Of a stretch of 64,000 bases of DNA, positions 11,473 through 22,700 are shown piece by piece (position 1 is the first letter of the stretch; every line of letters begins with the position of its first letter). A program made the translations under genes and the position numbers. The stretch is taken from assembly GCF_902167145.1 (NCBI RefSeq), contig NC_050096.1, forward strand, positions 266,064,622-266,128,621, given 5' to 3'. The notes beneath the pieces were generated by a model. That model did not search any database. It was not told the origin of the DNA and saw nothing but the letters and a program-made list of their open reading frames with translations. Source of the stretch: Zea mays. Taxonomy: Eukaryota; Streptophyta; Magnoliopsida; Poales; Poaceae.

Positions 11473-11807
11473 GAAATAACCGCAAGCCACCTTTCTCCTT
11501 TTCCTCTCTGTTACTTTTCACTTCTACCGCGCGCCGCCGTTCCCACGCTCCGGAAATCGCCGCCGCCGCCCGCCCGCCGCCCAGCTCCGGCCTGCCGCCC
11601 TGCTCCGAGCTCCTGCTCGACACCGCCGGCCGCCGCGCCCCTGGTCGACACGCTCCGGAATCCCCGCCCGCCCGCCCGGAATCGCCGCGCTCCGGAATCG
11701 CCGCCCGGCCGCCCTGCTCGACACCGGCGGCCGTCGCGCCCCTGCTCGCCGCCCGCCCTGCTCGCCGCCCGCCCTGCTCGCCGCCGGTAATTTTTTTTAA
11801 ATTTCTT

Positions 11808-12165
11808 ATTTAGTAAACTGTTTATTGTTTAGTAAATAGTTAGTAATTTTGTTGTTAGTGTTTATTGTTAGTAAATAGTTAGTAATTTTGTTGTTAGTGT
11901 TTATTGTTAGTAAATAGTTAGTAAATAGTTAGTAAGTAGTTAGTAAATAGTTAGTAAACTGTTTATTGTTTAGTAAATAGTTAGTAATTTTGTTGTTAGT
12001 GTTTATTGTTAGTAAATAGTTAGTAAATAGTTAGTAATTTTGTTGTTAGTGTTTATTGTTAGTAAATAGTTAGTAAATAGTTAGTAAATAGTTAGTAAAC
12101 TGTTTATTGTTTAGTAAATAGTTAGTAATTTTGTTGTTAGTGTTTATTAAAATAGTTAGCTAGTT
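11808..12165 (+). repeat. Tandem GTTAGTAAATA-type repeats
   Basis: An 11-bp word, GTTAGTAAATA, and a longer mixed unit containing AGTAAACTGTTTATTG and TTTTGTTGTTAGTGTTTATT recur in nested order. The array lies between the left inverted repeat with its GC-rich leader (11,520-11,790) and the first gene of the element. The GC-rich leader has no convincing gene. Confidence 0.85.
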
Positions 12166-12558
12166 TCTTGTTAGTGCTTAGCATATTGTTAGTGTTTAGT
12201 AAATTCTTAGTGTTTAGAAAATATTACATGTTTTCTGTGTTGGCAACCATCGTGTTGTCGTTTATTCGCAGGTTCTATAAACATCACTTTACAGGGGAGG
12301 TGCTGCCAAATTTTTTACTGACAATTTTTTTGTACGTAGGTGTTCGTCCGACTTAACCTTCTCCACCGTTAGCTGGAGTCGTATGCGTTCTCAGGTATAC
12401 ATAGTTTTCGTACATTATTTATAGATTATGTAATTTCGTTTGATGTGTTAATTTAATATTTACTATATGGTTATTAGTTAATATATATTTATTACTTAGT
12501 AAGTAAGTAGGCTTAAGTATGTAGCCATTATTGAGTTAGTAATCCATTTTTGCAATAG

Positions 12559-13728
12559 ATGGACAGCCTAGTAACACTATACCATGGAGGAAGGGTGGAG
12601 ATAGATGCTTATGGGAGTGTTACTTTTGATGGTATGAAGATCGTGACCATGTTGTTCGTTGAAAGACCAACTTTTGACCAGCTTTTGGCTCGAGCTCGTG
12701 AGGAGATTAGTTGCGACATAAACGACCCTAGAATATCAATTCAGGGTTTGTTGTCCCATATTACATATGGAACAGTTGTCCGACGGTTGATCTCCATTAC
12801 CTCAGAAGATGATTGGGTGATATATTTAAGAATTGTGAAGACGATGGTTCCACCATGTTTGGATGTGGTTGTTCAAAAGTTACCTGTTAGTCATTGCGGA
12901 GGTCCAGTCGGGTTGTCTCCACAAATGCCAAATGCATCTCGTATTGAAGCTCCTTTGGTAGAGCTTCATGAAGAAGTCGTTGTTGTGCCCGATGCTCAAT
13001 CGGGTCCGCACGAGTATGGGATTTCTCGTTCTATTCCCGGCGTTTGTGGGGCTTCTAATGCGGTGGTACCCCCCCAAGAGATCCCATTGACCCAGGATCC
13101 AGTTCACGATCATCCTAGTAAGTGTCTTCGACACATTGTTCGTATCCATCATTATTTCGTTTGATTAGACTTTTTAATGTGGTTTTTCTTGCTCCGACCC
13201 GATGCAGGATCTCCACATATCGATAATGCTGATGTTCAGATTGATGTGCCTGTGTCATATAATATGGACAACATATGCAGGGCATCCAATAGTGTTGATG
13301 TTCAGATTGAGGATGAGGATGAGCCATATGAGGCTGCACGGGCCGTAGATTCTGATGATGACCGTCCGGTTCAAGAAATGACCGAGCAAGAAATTGAACT
13401 CATAAGACGTTTGTGTCCGGAGCGAGACCCTGCAGTACATGAATTTAGCAGTTTAAGTCATTCGACCCGTGCGTATGCTGAAGGACGTGACGATGAACTG
13501 CTAGAGGCTCCGGATAACGCCGACAGCATTGAGATTAAGGTTGGCTTACTTTTCAAGGATCTGCCTACACTGAGACGATGGCTACAGGAATATTCTGTGA
13601 ACCGGAAGAGGCCGTTCAAGGTGAGACATTCGTATGCACAGCGTCGTTACACTGTTGTGTGCGAGGTGCCAGAATGTAATTGGAGGGTATGTGCCCGAGA
13701 CTCACACTTTCCACCTTCCCTGCGGTGA
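12559..13728 (+). pseudogene. MuDR-type transposase N-terminus, truncated
   Basis: Two exons, 12559-13117 and 13208 onward, join in frame. The first gives a start plus a PB1-like segment typical of Mutator transposase N-termini (…LYHGGRVEIDAYG…). The second carries an acidic linker and then a MuDR DNA-binding-type domain (about 13,536-13,700), seen as LFKDLPTLRRWLQEYSVNR and VCEVPECNWRVCA. The frame then runs out at the TGA at 13726-13728, a short way after this domain. The normal continuation with a DDE catalytic core and SWIM zinc finger is missing. The break coincides with the start of plant-mobile-domain sequence in another frame, so I read this as an internal deletion. It might still make a DNA-binding fragment. 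Confidence 0.75.
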
Positions 13729-15490
13729 GATGACCGTGACGCTTGAAGATTGCCAGAAGATTCTTGGTCTCAGCATTATGGGTCGTCCAGTGACAGGTCA
13801 GGCATCACCAGGCGGTTGGAGGCAGAGGGTGGAGGCCTTTCTTGGGAGACTGCTTCCGGATGAGCTACGAGGTAGCCACAACACCGGAGTCCCACTGACC
13901 TGGCTTAGGCAGAGCTTTGGGCAGTGTCCACCTGGTGCAGATGAGCAGACGGTTGGATACCATTGTCGAGCTTGGATTCTCCATCTCTTTGGGTCAGTTC
14001 TTTTTCCAGACGCGACAGGCGACAGCGCGTCATGGATGTTTCTGCCCTGCCTGACTGACTGGGATACGACCGGAGGTTACAGCTGGGCTTCAGCAGTGTT
14101 GGCCTTCCTGTACAGGCAACTTTGCGAGGCTTGTCGTCGTTCGTCGAGGACCGCCAGCTTAGGTGGATGTGTCTACCTACTACAGCTGTGGATGTGGGCA
14201 CACATACCCGTCGGGCGACCCAGAGAGTTTCCTCCTCGTGAGTGGTTCGTGGTAGCCGGACATCGGCTTAAGCCCACGGCTGCTTACCGCTGGGACCAGG
14301 TCGAGGAGCCATTCACACGACACCAGCGTGCTTACGTGGAGTACTCAAACGAGCTCGACGCACTTACTCCTTCGATGGTGAGTTATCTCCTTTTTCTTTT
14401 TACATGTCCTTTCTACTTTTATCACACGACATCAGCGTGCTTACATGGGCTTTCTAAAACTTTTGCAGGTGACTTGGCAACCGTATCTTGATCCATATTT
14501 CGCCAGCATACAGTTGAGCAGCATGTGCTCAATAGACGAGGACATCTACCTCATGAGGTGTCCCCTCATCTGTTTTTATGCTGTTGAGTACCACTTGCCC
14601 CACAGAGTTGCTCGACAGTTCGGATTGCGCCAGGAGTTTCCGGTGGAGCCATTCTCGACTTCAATAGAACTTCATAAGTGAGTTACTACATGCACTTGTT
14701 ATTCTAACTAATAATTGAAATATCAGTTAGTCGCTAATATATGGTTCTAACTTTTGCAGGTTCGACAGACAGAGACAGAAGAAGGTCACGGACTTCGAGA
14801 CGCACCATCGTGATTACATTGATGAATGGAACCAGCAGGGGGATCTGAACTATGAGAATGACCAGGCGCACACAAACTACAACTTCCGGAGGTATTTGAT
14901 TTGGTATTCTGGTGTGACTAGGTGCAAACTGAAGGGACAGTGGACAGCAGCAGACTACGCCGAGCAAGAATCGTCAGACGACGAAGACACAGCTTTCGAC
15001 ATAGCTGCTCGGCACGGATCCCAAATTGAGGCTGCTCCAATCCTTGATAGAGTGGTAACTATTTCTTTACTAAAATTAGAGATTTCAATTCAATGTTTTA
15101 TGTCTACTTTTGAGCATCCTAATGTCTTAACTTGTGATAGGGAAACTCTATGCTCGTATCTGTTGTTGAACTCGAGCGTATCTCACAGAGAACTTCATAT
15201 ACTACTACGCTATCGTTACTATCAGTGAGTATCAATGTCTAACAGAAAACTTGTTTATTTGTATGTTGTAACATATGTCTTTAACTAACATTTCGATTAC
15301 AGAGGGTATCACGTCGTCTTCGTCGAGCAGCGGCTCGGTGTGGATGCCGGTCTCTAGCGGGCGTTGACGTGCAGCTGCCTGTGCCTCGTATGCAGCAGGA
15401 CGTTCAGCCTCCCATTTGTGCAGTTGGACCATCTACAGCAGGACTCAGCTCGTCGCGATCGACGCGGGACACGTTTGAGAACGTGGGCCA

Positions 15491-15523
<33 letters not shown>

Positions 15524-15710
15524 CGACGACGACGCTGGCGCTGGCGCTGGCGCCGCAGGACAGGTGGAGATTGGACCGTCTCAGTTGCAGGATGCTCCTA
15601 CAACTCAGCCATCACAGCTGACACCACGTAGAAGGCGTCCACGAGACCCTTACACTCCAGGCACCGACGCTCTTGGGGCCAAGGGCAAGGGTAAGACTAG
15701 GAGGAAATGA
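13634..15710 (+). CDS. Plant mobile domain (PMD) protein of the transposon
   Basis: Exons 13634-14377, 14469-14677, 14760-15054, 15141-15224 and 15303-15710 join to 579 aa with GT-AG introns and a TGA stop. PMD homology begins at about residue 21 (PETHTFHLPCGEMTVTLED) and runs to roughly residue 350, including CPPGADEQTVGYHCRAWIL and a Trp/Tyr-rich second half. The C-terminus has a run of 14 aspartates, an Ala-Gly run and a basic end. PMD proteins such as Arabidopsis MAIN/MAIL1 are tied to silencing and genome stability, and the domain is common in plant transposons. The first ~18 codons are antifunctional filler: they overlap the MuDR frame. The true start is uncertain, since the usual PMD N-terminus is missing; it may be a pseudogene at the 5' end only. 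Confidence 0.72.
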
Positions 15711-16077
15711 ATACTTTTGTGATATGGACTGTGTGATTTGGACTCATGCTGGAGACGTTGTAATATGAACTATGTTATGTGTTTTGGACTATGTGTTGGG
15801 GAACTTGTATTTTGGACTTTGTTTGTGGACATTATATGAAGAACTATGTTCTGTGGATGTTTTTATATTCGATGTTATTTTGTGATGTATTATATGTTGA
15901 AATGCTTATATGTCTTATAATATGTGATTATTTGAACTGTGGTTGTTAATAAAACAAGGGGAACTCTTGCAAAATTTTTTTGTGAACTGTAAAAAACATA
16001 ATAAGCAATAAGTAACGCATCTTTAGAGTTCTAAATTATTTTTGATACGTAAATACTACATAATAGGCTACAATTCT

Positions 16078-17505
16078 TCAGTCTGAATCACAATCTATGA
16101 GTAACTCATCTTCGGAGTCATCCGTCGCGCAATCCTCAACAACAACTTCATTCCACTTGCTGCATTGTCCTGCATCACACTTGTCACCAGTTCTTTTGTA
16201 ATAATTGGCTTCTGCTTCATCTGCAGCTTGGGAGAATAAATTGTACTAACATAATTATAATATCATTTATCTCACTTACTTCCCTTGAGGCGATCAGCAA
16301 GATTATCCAACATCTGTTTCTCGGCTTGAGCCGCTTCCCATTCCCTTGCATCCTGTGCTCTCTTCTCATCTGCCGCCTTCAACCTCCTATACTCTGCACG
16401 CTTCGGGCTATCATAAAAGGCAGATTTTGCTTCCCTACGCATGTCGCGTATGCGATCGTTAATGTACGAATCAACGAGTCGAGATCCACAACGCATCTTC
16501 TGTCCCATTATTCTCTTGGACTCTATTGTGCGCATCACCTCTCCTTTGTCGTCGTAACTCTCCCAACTGCATTTCCTCGTCTCCTACAAAAAAATAGTAA
16601 GTACCGCTATAACATTACATCTGGTGCAAAAGAAATACCAACCTCATCGTAATCGACCATATGTCCACAAAAATATCCAACGCCAAGCTCCGAAGGAACT
16701 AATCCATACTTAGCTTCAATACCACATTTGCAGAGTACTGGATCAAATTTGACCTCTTCTGCCGCCCACCCCATGTATCTCTTTTCCTTTACCTCTGGCT
16801 CTGGCTCTGGCCAATGGGACAAAGGACCATACAACCACTCTCTGAAACGACACTTACGCCACCCGTATGGCTGCAAGAGAAAAAATTAGTAATTTATTGT
16901 AAATAAAAACTAGTTTATACATTTAGCGTATCAATGGGCTCACATAATCAATGTTCGGACAACAGAACTGCTTGTCATAGTCTTCGTCGATGACAGCACG
17001 GTCTCCACAATCGCATCGAGGCGGTGAGTCCATCCGTCTTTCTGTTGCTACCTCCTTCTCCTCATCCGTCATTGGTGGAGGATTCGGGGGAGGAGGTACC
17101 CAACACTTAAAACGCTCATGACTGGTCTTTCCACTCAACCAATTAACGAAAAGAAGATATCGAGGGTCAAATTTATCAGGACCATCGATCCACTGGAAAA
17201 AGAAACACTTCTGATGTCCCTAAAATAATGGAAAGATGCACTATTACATATCTACAAAAAAATGAATGCGAACAAAATTAAGTGATAAGTCATAAGCTAC
17301 GTACGTCCAAAGTGCCACAAAGGTAGTAGCAGCGAGCAGCCGTGTCTGGATGTTGTGATTGATGTACCCAAGCCAGTCTGCCACAGTCACAGTTAGGCAC
17401 GGGGAGTTCAGGAGGAACAGGAGCATCCTTACTAGATACGTCCGGATATAACTCCCGAGGACGACCTCTCTTCTGCCACAACGCCTCTCGGTACATGTCT
17501 TTCAT
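16078..17505 (-). CDS. Protein with three GRF-like zinc fingers, transposon-borne
   Basis: Exons on minus, in order 17505-17305, 17219-16944, 16870-16643, 16583-16280 and 16220-16078 (or 16226 as alternative acceptor), give 383 aa and a TGA stop. All introns are GT-AG and all phases fit. Finger 1: CDCG at 39-42, Cys59, Cys63, Cys72 then FFQW, a close match to the GRF pattern (C-x-C-G...C...C.FFQW) known in DNA-repair enzymes such as APE2 and TOP3A, where it binds single-stranded DNA. Fingers 2 (Cys136/138/153-154/166) and 3 (Cys206/208/227/240) are more diverged. A Lys/Glu/Ala-rich likely coiled coil fills about 285-340 and the tail is acidic. An upstream exon near 17,652-17,730 is possible. 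It faces the PMD gene tail to tail, like mudrB faces mudrA in MuDR, but I see no similarity to mudrB. Confidence 0.75.
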
Positions 17506-17772
17506 CTAATAAACGATTATAATTATCACTTGTACCTATTATGCTTTATAATAAGTTTACACAAACTAATAATCGAAATGATAATATAATAGGTGTATAC
17601 AAATTATTAAACTAAAAAACTAATATACAAAACGAATCAGTTCGAAATCATACCTTGGTCTACGAAGTGAACCAACTCAAATCTTTGAATCCAGGAAATT
17701 TTTACGAAGTTTGGAAATGGGATGAAATGAGCTGCTCTCGGCCAGCCGCGCGGGCGTTTTTATAGGAATTCG

Positions 17773-18026
17773 TAGCTCGGCGCCAAGATCTGTGGCGCCG
17801 AGCTACGAGGCCGCGCCGCCACCACGTCAGCGCCAGGTCAGCCCTGGACGCAGCTAGCCGTTGCGGCCACGTCACAGCTCGGCGCCATAGGCTGTGGCGC
17901 CGAGCTGTGTTAGCTCGGCGCCACAAGCTATGGCGCCGAGCTAAGGGTCCAAAACTGCATTTAAATTTTTTTTAGGTCTAAACGTAAATTTACTTCTGTT
18001 TAAGGGCTAAAATACAAAAAATTCGG
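17773..18026 (-). repeat. Right terminal inverted repeat of the Mutator-like element
   Basis: Mirror of 11262-11472. It contains three palindromes with AGCTCGGCGCCA arms. The spacer between palindromes 2 and 3 is longer and different from that of the left end. Confidence 0.9.
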
Positions 18027-18035
18027 GTTTATCTG

Positions 18036-19470
18036 CAGGATATAAAAGACTACCGGTCAAACTATTTGAAGGTTACAATATTTTTCAGATCAGATGGAGA
18101 CGTCTGTGTAGGTGACGCCTCTTAATAGGGCGTACGGGGAGGGTCCCTGTGCTACCTACTCGCCGTCAACGACTTCCTCTTCGTCTTCAACTGCGGATGG
18201 ACCGATCTCTGTGATACCTATCTCGCAAGAAAAAAAAGATAAGGAGAAAGAAAGAAATAAACAGCGCTTGAAGCGCGTCTTGGGGGCGTCGCCGCAGCAG
18301 CTAGGGCGAATGGAGTAGACGGTGTCTGGATCAATCCACATATCTAGATCATTGCAACAGCAGGCTAGGAGCCTCAGCCTCATCTTGACTTTCCCTCCAA
18401 ATGCAATCAACGCAAACCAGCGGAATAGAAGAAGACGCCAGGATCAGGTGAAGCCCCTCGCGCTCGCCGTAGGATCGATTCTTAAGCCTAGAATACTAGT
18501 CCGTAACTAAAATCATCGATGACGAGTAGATCTGTTCTACTGAAAGGATTAGTGAAATATACTTCGTTGTTATTGTGTTGACGCGTCCTGGCGAGGTGAT
18601 GGTGGAGAGTTGTCACTGTCGTCGGCGTCACCTCTATTGCCCTACAAAGGAGCAATAGGCATCGAAATCCGAGCCATCATTGGTTCTCGTTCATCGGTCA
18701 CTCTAACACTTAGGCAACGGGGCCTCTATGTGGATTAGGGTTTAGGGCAAGATACTAGGTTTGGCTTTCCTGCGACCCCTTAATCCTTTATATAGCGTCG
18801 TGTGACCGGGGGCTCCAACCGAGATTAGCGTGGATCCTTCCAATCAAGGGTCTAGTTTAAGCATATAGATAATTAGGTTAAGCCCAATCCGATCTCTGAT
18901 GACCGGCTGTAGAGGACACATCCAACAGGAAGATCACCTTGCATGCAAGCACTGGGCGAGGCAAATTCAAGAAAGGTTAGCTGTCACCTACTCCTCCTTT
19001 ACAGTGACGCGACCAATGATGAGCACGCCCATTCATCGTCGGTACGTTGCTGCACCTATATCTTCCTGGCCCACACCCTGCATCAGATCCCATCCCCTCG
19101 CCGCAGGAATGCGGCAACGTATACACCCACATACCGACACGTCCGTCGACAGCCACAGAAACGCACGAACATCGTACTATTTTATATATTATTTGTTTGG
19201 TTTTAAGTCACCGCAACTTATCTAACTTTTTTAAACTAAGATAAGTTTTTTCAATTCGAGTGGCTAAATTTAATTGTGGCACCTAGCCATGCTCTACACG
19301 CTCCACTGGAAATTATATATTTACATATTATCGCCCCGCTCTATTTTTCTGCATAAAAATTGTAGAAATGTAAACAAGATTCTCGGTGAACAGTTGAACG
19401 CATCTGAATCTTGGCGAAAACATTCTATTTACATCCACAGTGTGCGCTCGATAGAGGTAAAAACAACATA
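18036..19470. other. Intergenic DNA upstream of the CAT gene
   Basis: No gene with a recognisable domain was found. Short open frames such as 18112-18318 lack support. A small foldback (AACTTATCT...AGATAAGTT) sits at about 19,215-19,250. The region probably contains distal promoter DNA of the transporter. Confidence 0.5.
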
Positions 19471-19489
19471 CACGTGTACCACTATAAAG
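19471..19489 (+). promoter_or_regulatory. G-box and TATA box before the transporter gene
   Basis: CACGTG (19471-19476, within ACACGTGT) is followed 6 bp later by TATAAAG (19483-19489). This lies about 285 bp before the ATG at 19772, leaving room for a CT-rich 5' UTR. G-boxes of ACGTGT type respond to ABA or light in plants; here that is only an inference. Confidence 0.5.
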
Positions 19490-19771
19490 AATTCTCCCAG
19501 TGTGCGCTGTTCTCAGAGCGAGCAATTTTCCAACAGATACGACACCAGACGAGAGGGAACCTCGAGCCAAGAAAGCGAGAGGGGGAAGCTGCGGCCGCCG
19601 GCCGAGCGAGCTCGCCGTCCCCATCCACCCCTCTCACTCTCCTCTTCCTCCTCTCTGTCTTTCGCTCCGTCCAGCCGCCGCGTAATCCGCGGAACCAGAT
19701 GCCCTCATCCGCCCTCTGATCGAATCCCGCGAGAAAGGCCGGTTCTCTGTCCTGCCGTGCCGGCGATCTTG

Positions 19772-22700
19772 ATGGCATTGGAGGCGGGGAGCAGCGGCTG
19801 CGGCGGGAGGGGATGGGGCGGCGGGTTCCGGAGCCTGATGCGGCGGAAGCAGGTGGACTCCGACCGGATCCGCGCCGAGGGCCAGCCGCAGCTCGCCAAG
19901 GAGCTCAACGTGCCGGAGCTGGTCGCCATCGGTGCGGTTTTTTCTTCGGTGTGATTCTGTGCTGTGCCAACTCGTTGTGTTTCGTGTTCTTGTACTGTAT
20001 GGGCTTTCGTGGTTTTCAGATGCTGGTTGTTTTTGCGGGGTTTTAGCGAATTCTGGTCAGCACGCTGGCTTTGCCGTGGAATTTGCCAGGTGCAATTCAC
20101 GTGCCATAATTTTCTTCACTATCGATATCGTAACTGGACGTATTTTTTTTGCCCTTTATGATATCTCCAGTGAGTAAATTGTACGGAGTATGTTCGTATC
20201 CTTTCCACACAACTGACAGTAAGAAATTATATCGGGGTGACATAAAAAGATTTTTATAACGCTTGTTATGACAGAATAAGTTACTAGATAGTAGAAGAGA
20301 ATTTGCACAGTTTGTTAGTCTCTGTAATTCTGCTGAATTTCTGGACCAACGGAGCTGCTAAAATTATATGCATTGATTCATAGTACTCCTCTCACTTTCT
20401 TGGTTTTTATGTCTATATTTAAACGAATGATAATAAATTTAGACACATATACAAAATATATGCATCAAGAATTGTATAAACATACTAAATTTTTAAAACT
20501 ACTACGCCATCTGTTCTTTTTTATTTACCACGTTTTAGTTTAAAAATAAACCGACGAACGATAAATATAAATATTTGAGAATGGAAGTAGTACTATTTAA
20601 GTCATGAATTGTCTCTGCAAGTTTTCATTGATTCTTTCTTTCAAAATTTGCGTACTGTGACCTGCGCTCTCTCTATTCAAGTAAAAATTTTTGATTTGTT
20701 ATTCTCCTGTAATTTGGATGGCTGCATTGGTAGCGACTTGCTCTGTTTCTGTATTGTATAGTATAACTGCTTTTATTGGTCTTGGTTTCCTTGAACTTGT
20801 CCAGTTTTTTATTGGTGTTGATCTGACAAATTATTATTTGTATTTATTTTTTCGGAGATGTAACATCATAATTGGTACTTTATCATCTAGTTTCGGACGT
20901 AGCAGCCTAGTAAAGATAAACCCTGAACTGTCTCGAGCAACTTATCATCTCTTATTTCATTTTCTATTTTAAAATTCACTATACGACTACAGTCAGAGTG
21001 CAAAACCATATGCATAGAGACAGCCTACAGTCCACTGTATTTTCGTATTACTTAAAATACCCTTCGAATTCTCTCCCTGTCAATGACGTGTGGTCCCATA
21101 GGTCATGTTCTTCCTCCTTTTCCATCTTCTATGCCGAGCAGCCGTCGACGCTGCCACCACCCACCATGCAGTGCAGCCACGCAGGCGAGCTGGAGAGCTG
21201 CCACCGGCCACGTGGGCACATGTTCGAGCAGACTCCATCCTTCGCCTGCTTGCCTCGGTCACGCTCACGCGCCACCGCCCCGTGCAGGCCGTGCTCGTCG
21301 ACTCGCAGCCCGTCGCTCTCGCTATTGCGGCAGCGCACCGCGCGCTCGCTACTGCCGCAGCTCGCGAGAGCCGGCGGCCTCACGCTCGGTCGTGCCGCAA
21401 CCCGCCGTGTGCTTGCCACTGCCCTAGCTCACGAGCGTCGCCGGCCACGCTGCTTGCCGCGTCCCTGCAGGAGTCGCCGGCTGCGGTTGCTTCAAGACGG
21501 GGAAGAACAAGAAGGGAGAAGATGACTTGTGCCCTGTGGGGCCCATGCGTCAGTGACAGAAAGAGAGTGGTGGACGTAGGGGCATTCTGGGCAATACGAA
21601 AATACAACAGTTGGTCCAACTGCATCTGAAGGCATTTTTCAGAAGAACTATAAGGCTATCTCCAGCCGTTTTACCAATCTCACCTCTTATTTCAAACTCC
21701 ACTTTTGACAGTGCAAAACAATGATTTGTATAGCCATATGCACAGTCTGCTGGTCACAGCCTAATGATTTAACTTTGAATAGGTGATTAATAATAGTATC
21801 TTTTAGATCCTTGAGAACTGTAATGGGCAATGGCACCAATCAACAAAACCTTTTTTCATAGGTTAGTCAATGTTGGCTTAAGCTGTGGATTGTGGATCTC
21901 TTGATCCTTCACTCCAACTGTTGCTTTTTTTTTTCCTTCGACTTGTTCTCTTTACACAGATAAATTACTCTAGTAAGTTTGTATAGTGATATAGGTTACT
22001 TCAATGCTTCTTGTTCTTAAAAATCAAAACATTGATGGGCTGAATCAGATTCTATAGTAATAGAGTTCTTCAACCATTCCACTTCATGATGAACCTATAT
22101 TTTCTATCAGGAGTTGGTTCCACAGTTGGAGCAGGAGTATATGTTCTTGTGGGAATAATTGCTAGGGAGCACGCTGGTCCAGCATTGACAATTTCATTTC
22201 TGATAGCTGGAATAGCAGCCACACTTTCAGCTTTCTGTTATGCTGAGCTTGCTAGTCGTTGCCCCTCTGCTGGAAGTGCCTACCATTATTCATACATCTG
22301 TGTTGGAGAAGGGTAAGTTACTGACGCATGAGTAAACATACATTCTTTGATGATATGAAATACTAGCTCTTTCAGATAAGTATGATGAACTGTATTATTT
22401 TGTCAATATGCAAATGAATAAACTTACAACTCAAATTTTCTATCTATAAACAAATGCCTAGAATGAACTCACAGGGTCATTTTATTTACCTAGTGTTGCC
22501 TGGTTGATTGGCTGGGCTCTAGTGCTGGAATATACTATTGGTGGATCTGCTGTTGCCCGTGGTATATCTCCAAACTTAGTAAGTAACTAAGTATGATTTG
22601 TTTAGCATCTAGCTCAGTTCAACTGTATTCAGTCAATGCTTTGGATGATAAGCCTGGTTTGATGAACTTTCTTTATTTTTTCCAGGCCTTGTTTTTTGGA

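Larger units (their letters stand above)
11262..18026. mobile_element. Mutator-like element carrying PMD and GRF-zinc-finger genes
   Basis: The element is 6,765 bp. Ends are CCGAATTTTTTGTATTTTAG and its reverse complement, and the 9-bp target duplication GTTTATCTG lies at 11253-11261 and 18027-18035. Nine-bp duplications with long inverted repeats are diagnostic for Mutator-like elements. Three genes or gene remnants lie inside: a MuDR-type N-terminal part (12559-13728), a plant-mobile-domain gene (to 15710) and, convergent on minus, a GRF-like zinc-finger gene (16078-17505). I found no MULE catalytic domain or SWIM finger, so mobility would need a helper. It lies between the NEMP and CAT genes and interrupts neither. 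Confidence 0.88.

Noticed and set aside
13177..13207. In-frame ATG at 13177 as a separate gene start
   Set aside because: It lies in the intron before the second MuDR exon; the acceptor at 13207 joins in phase with 13117.
16272..16280. TGA as the end of the GRF-finger gene
   Set aside because: GTAAGT overlaps it as a good donor and a following exon (16220-16078) stays in phase with an acidic tail; the stop is probably intronic.
21105..21629. Frame of 174 codons in intron 1 of the transporter gene
   Set aside because: It lies within a TIR element with GC-rich filler, crosses its end and has no domain.
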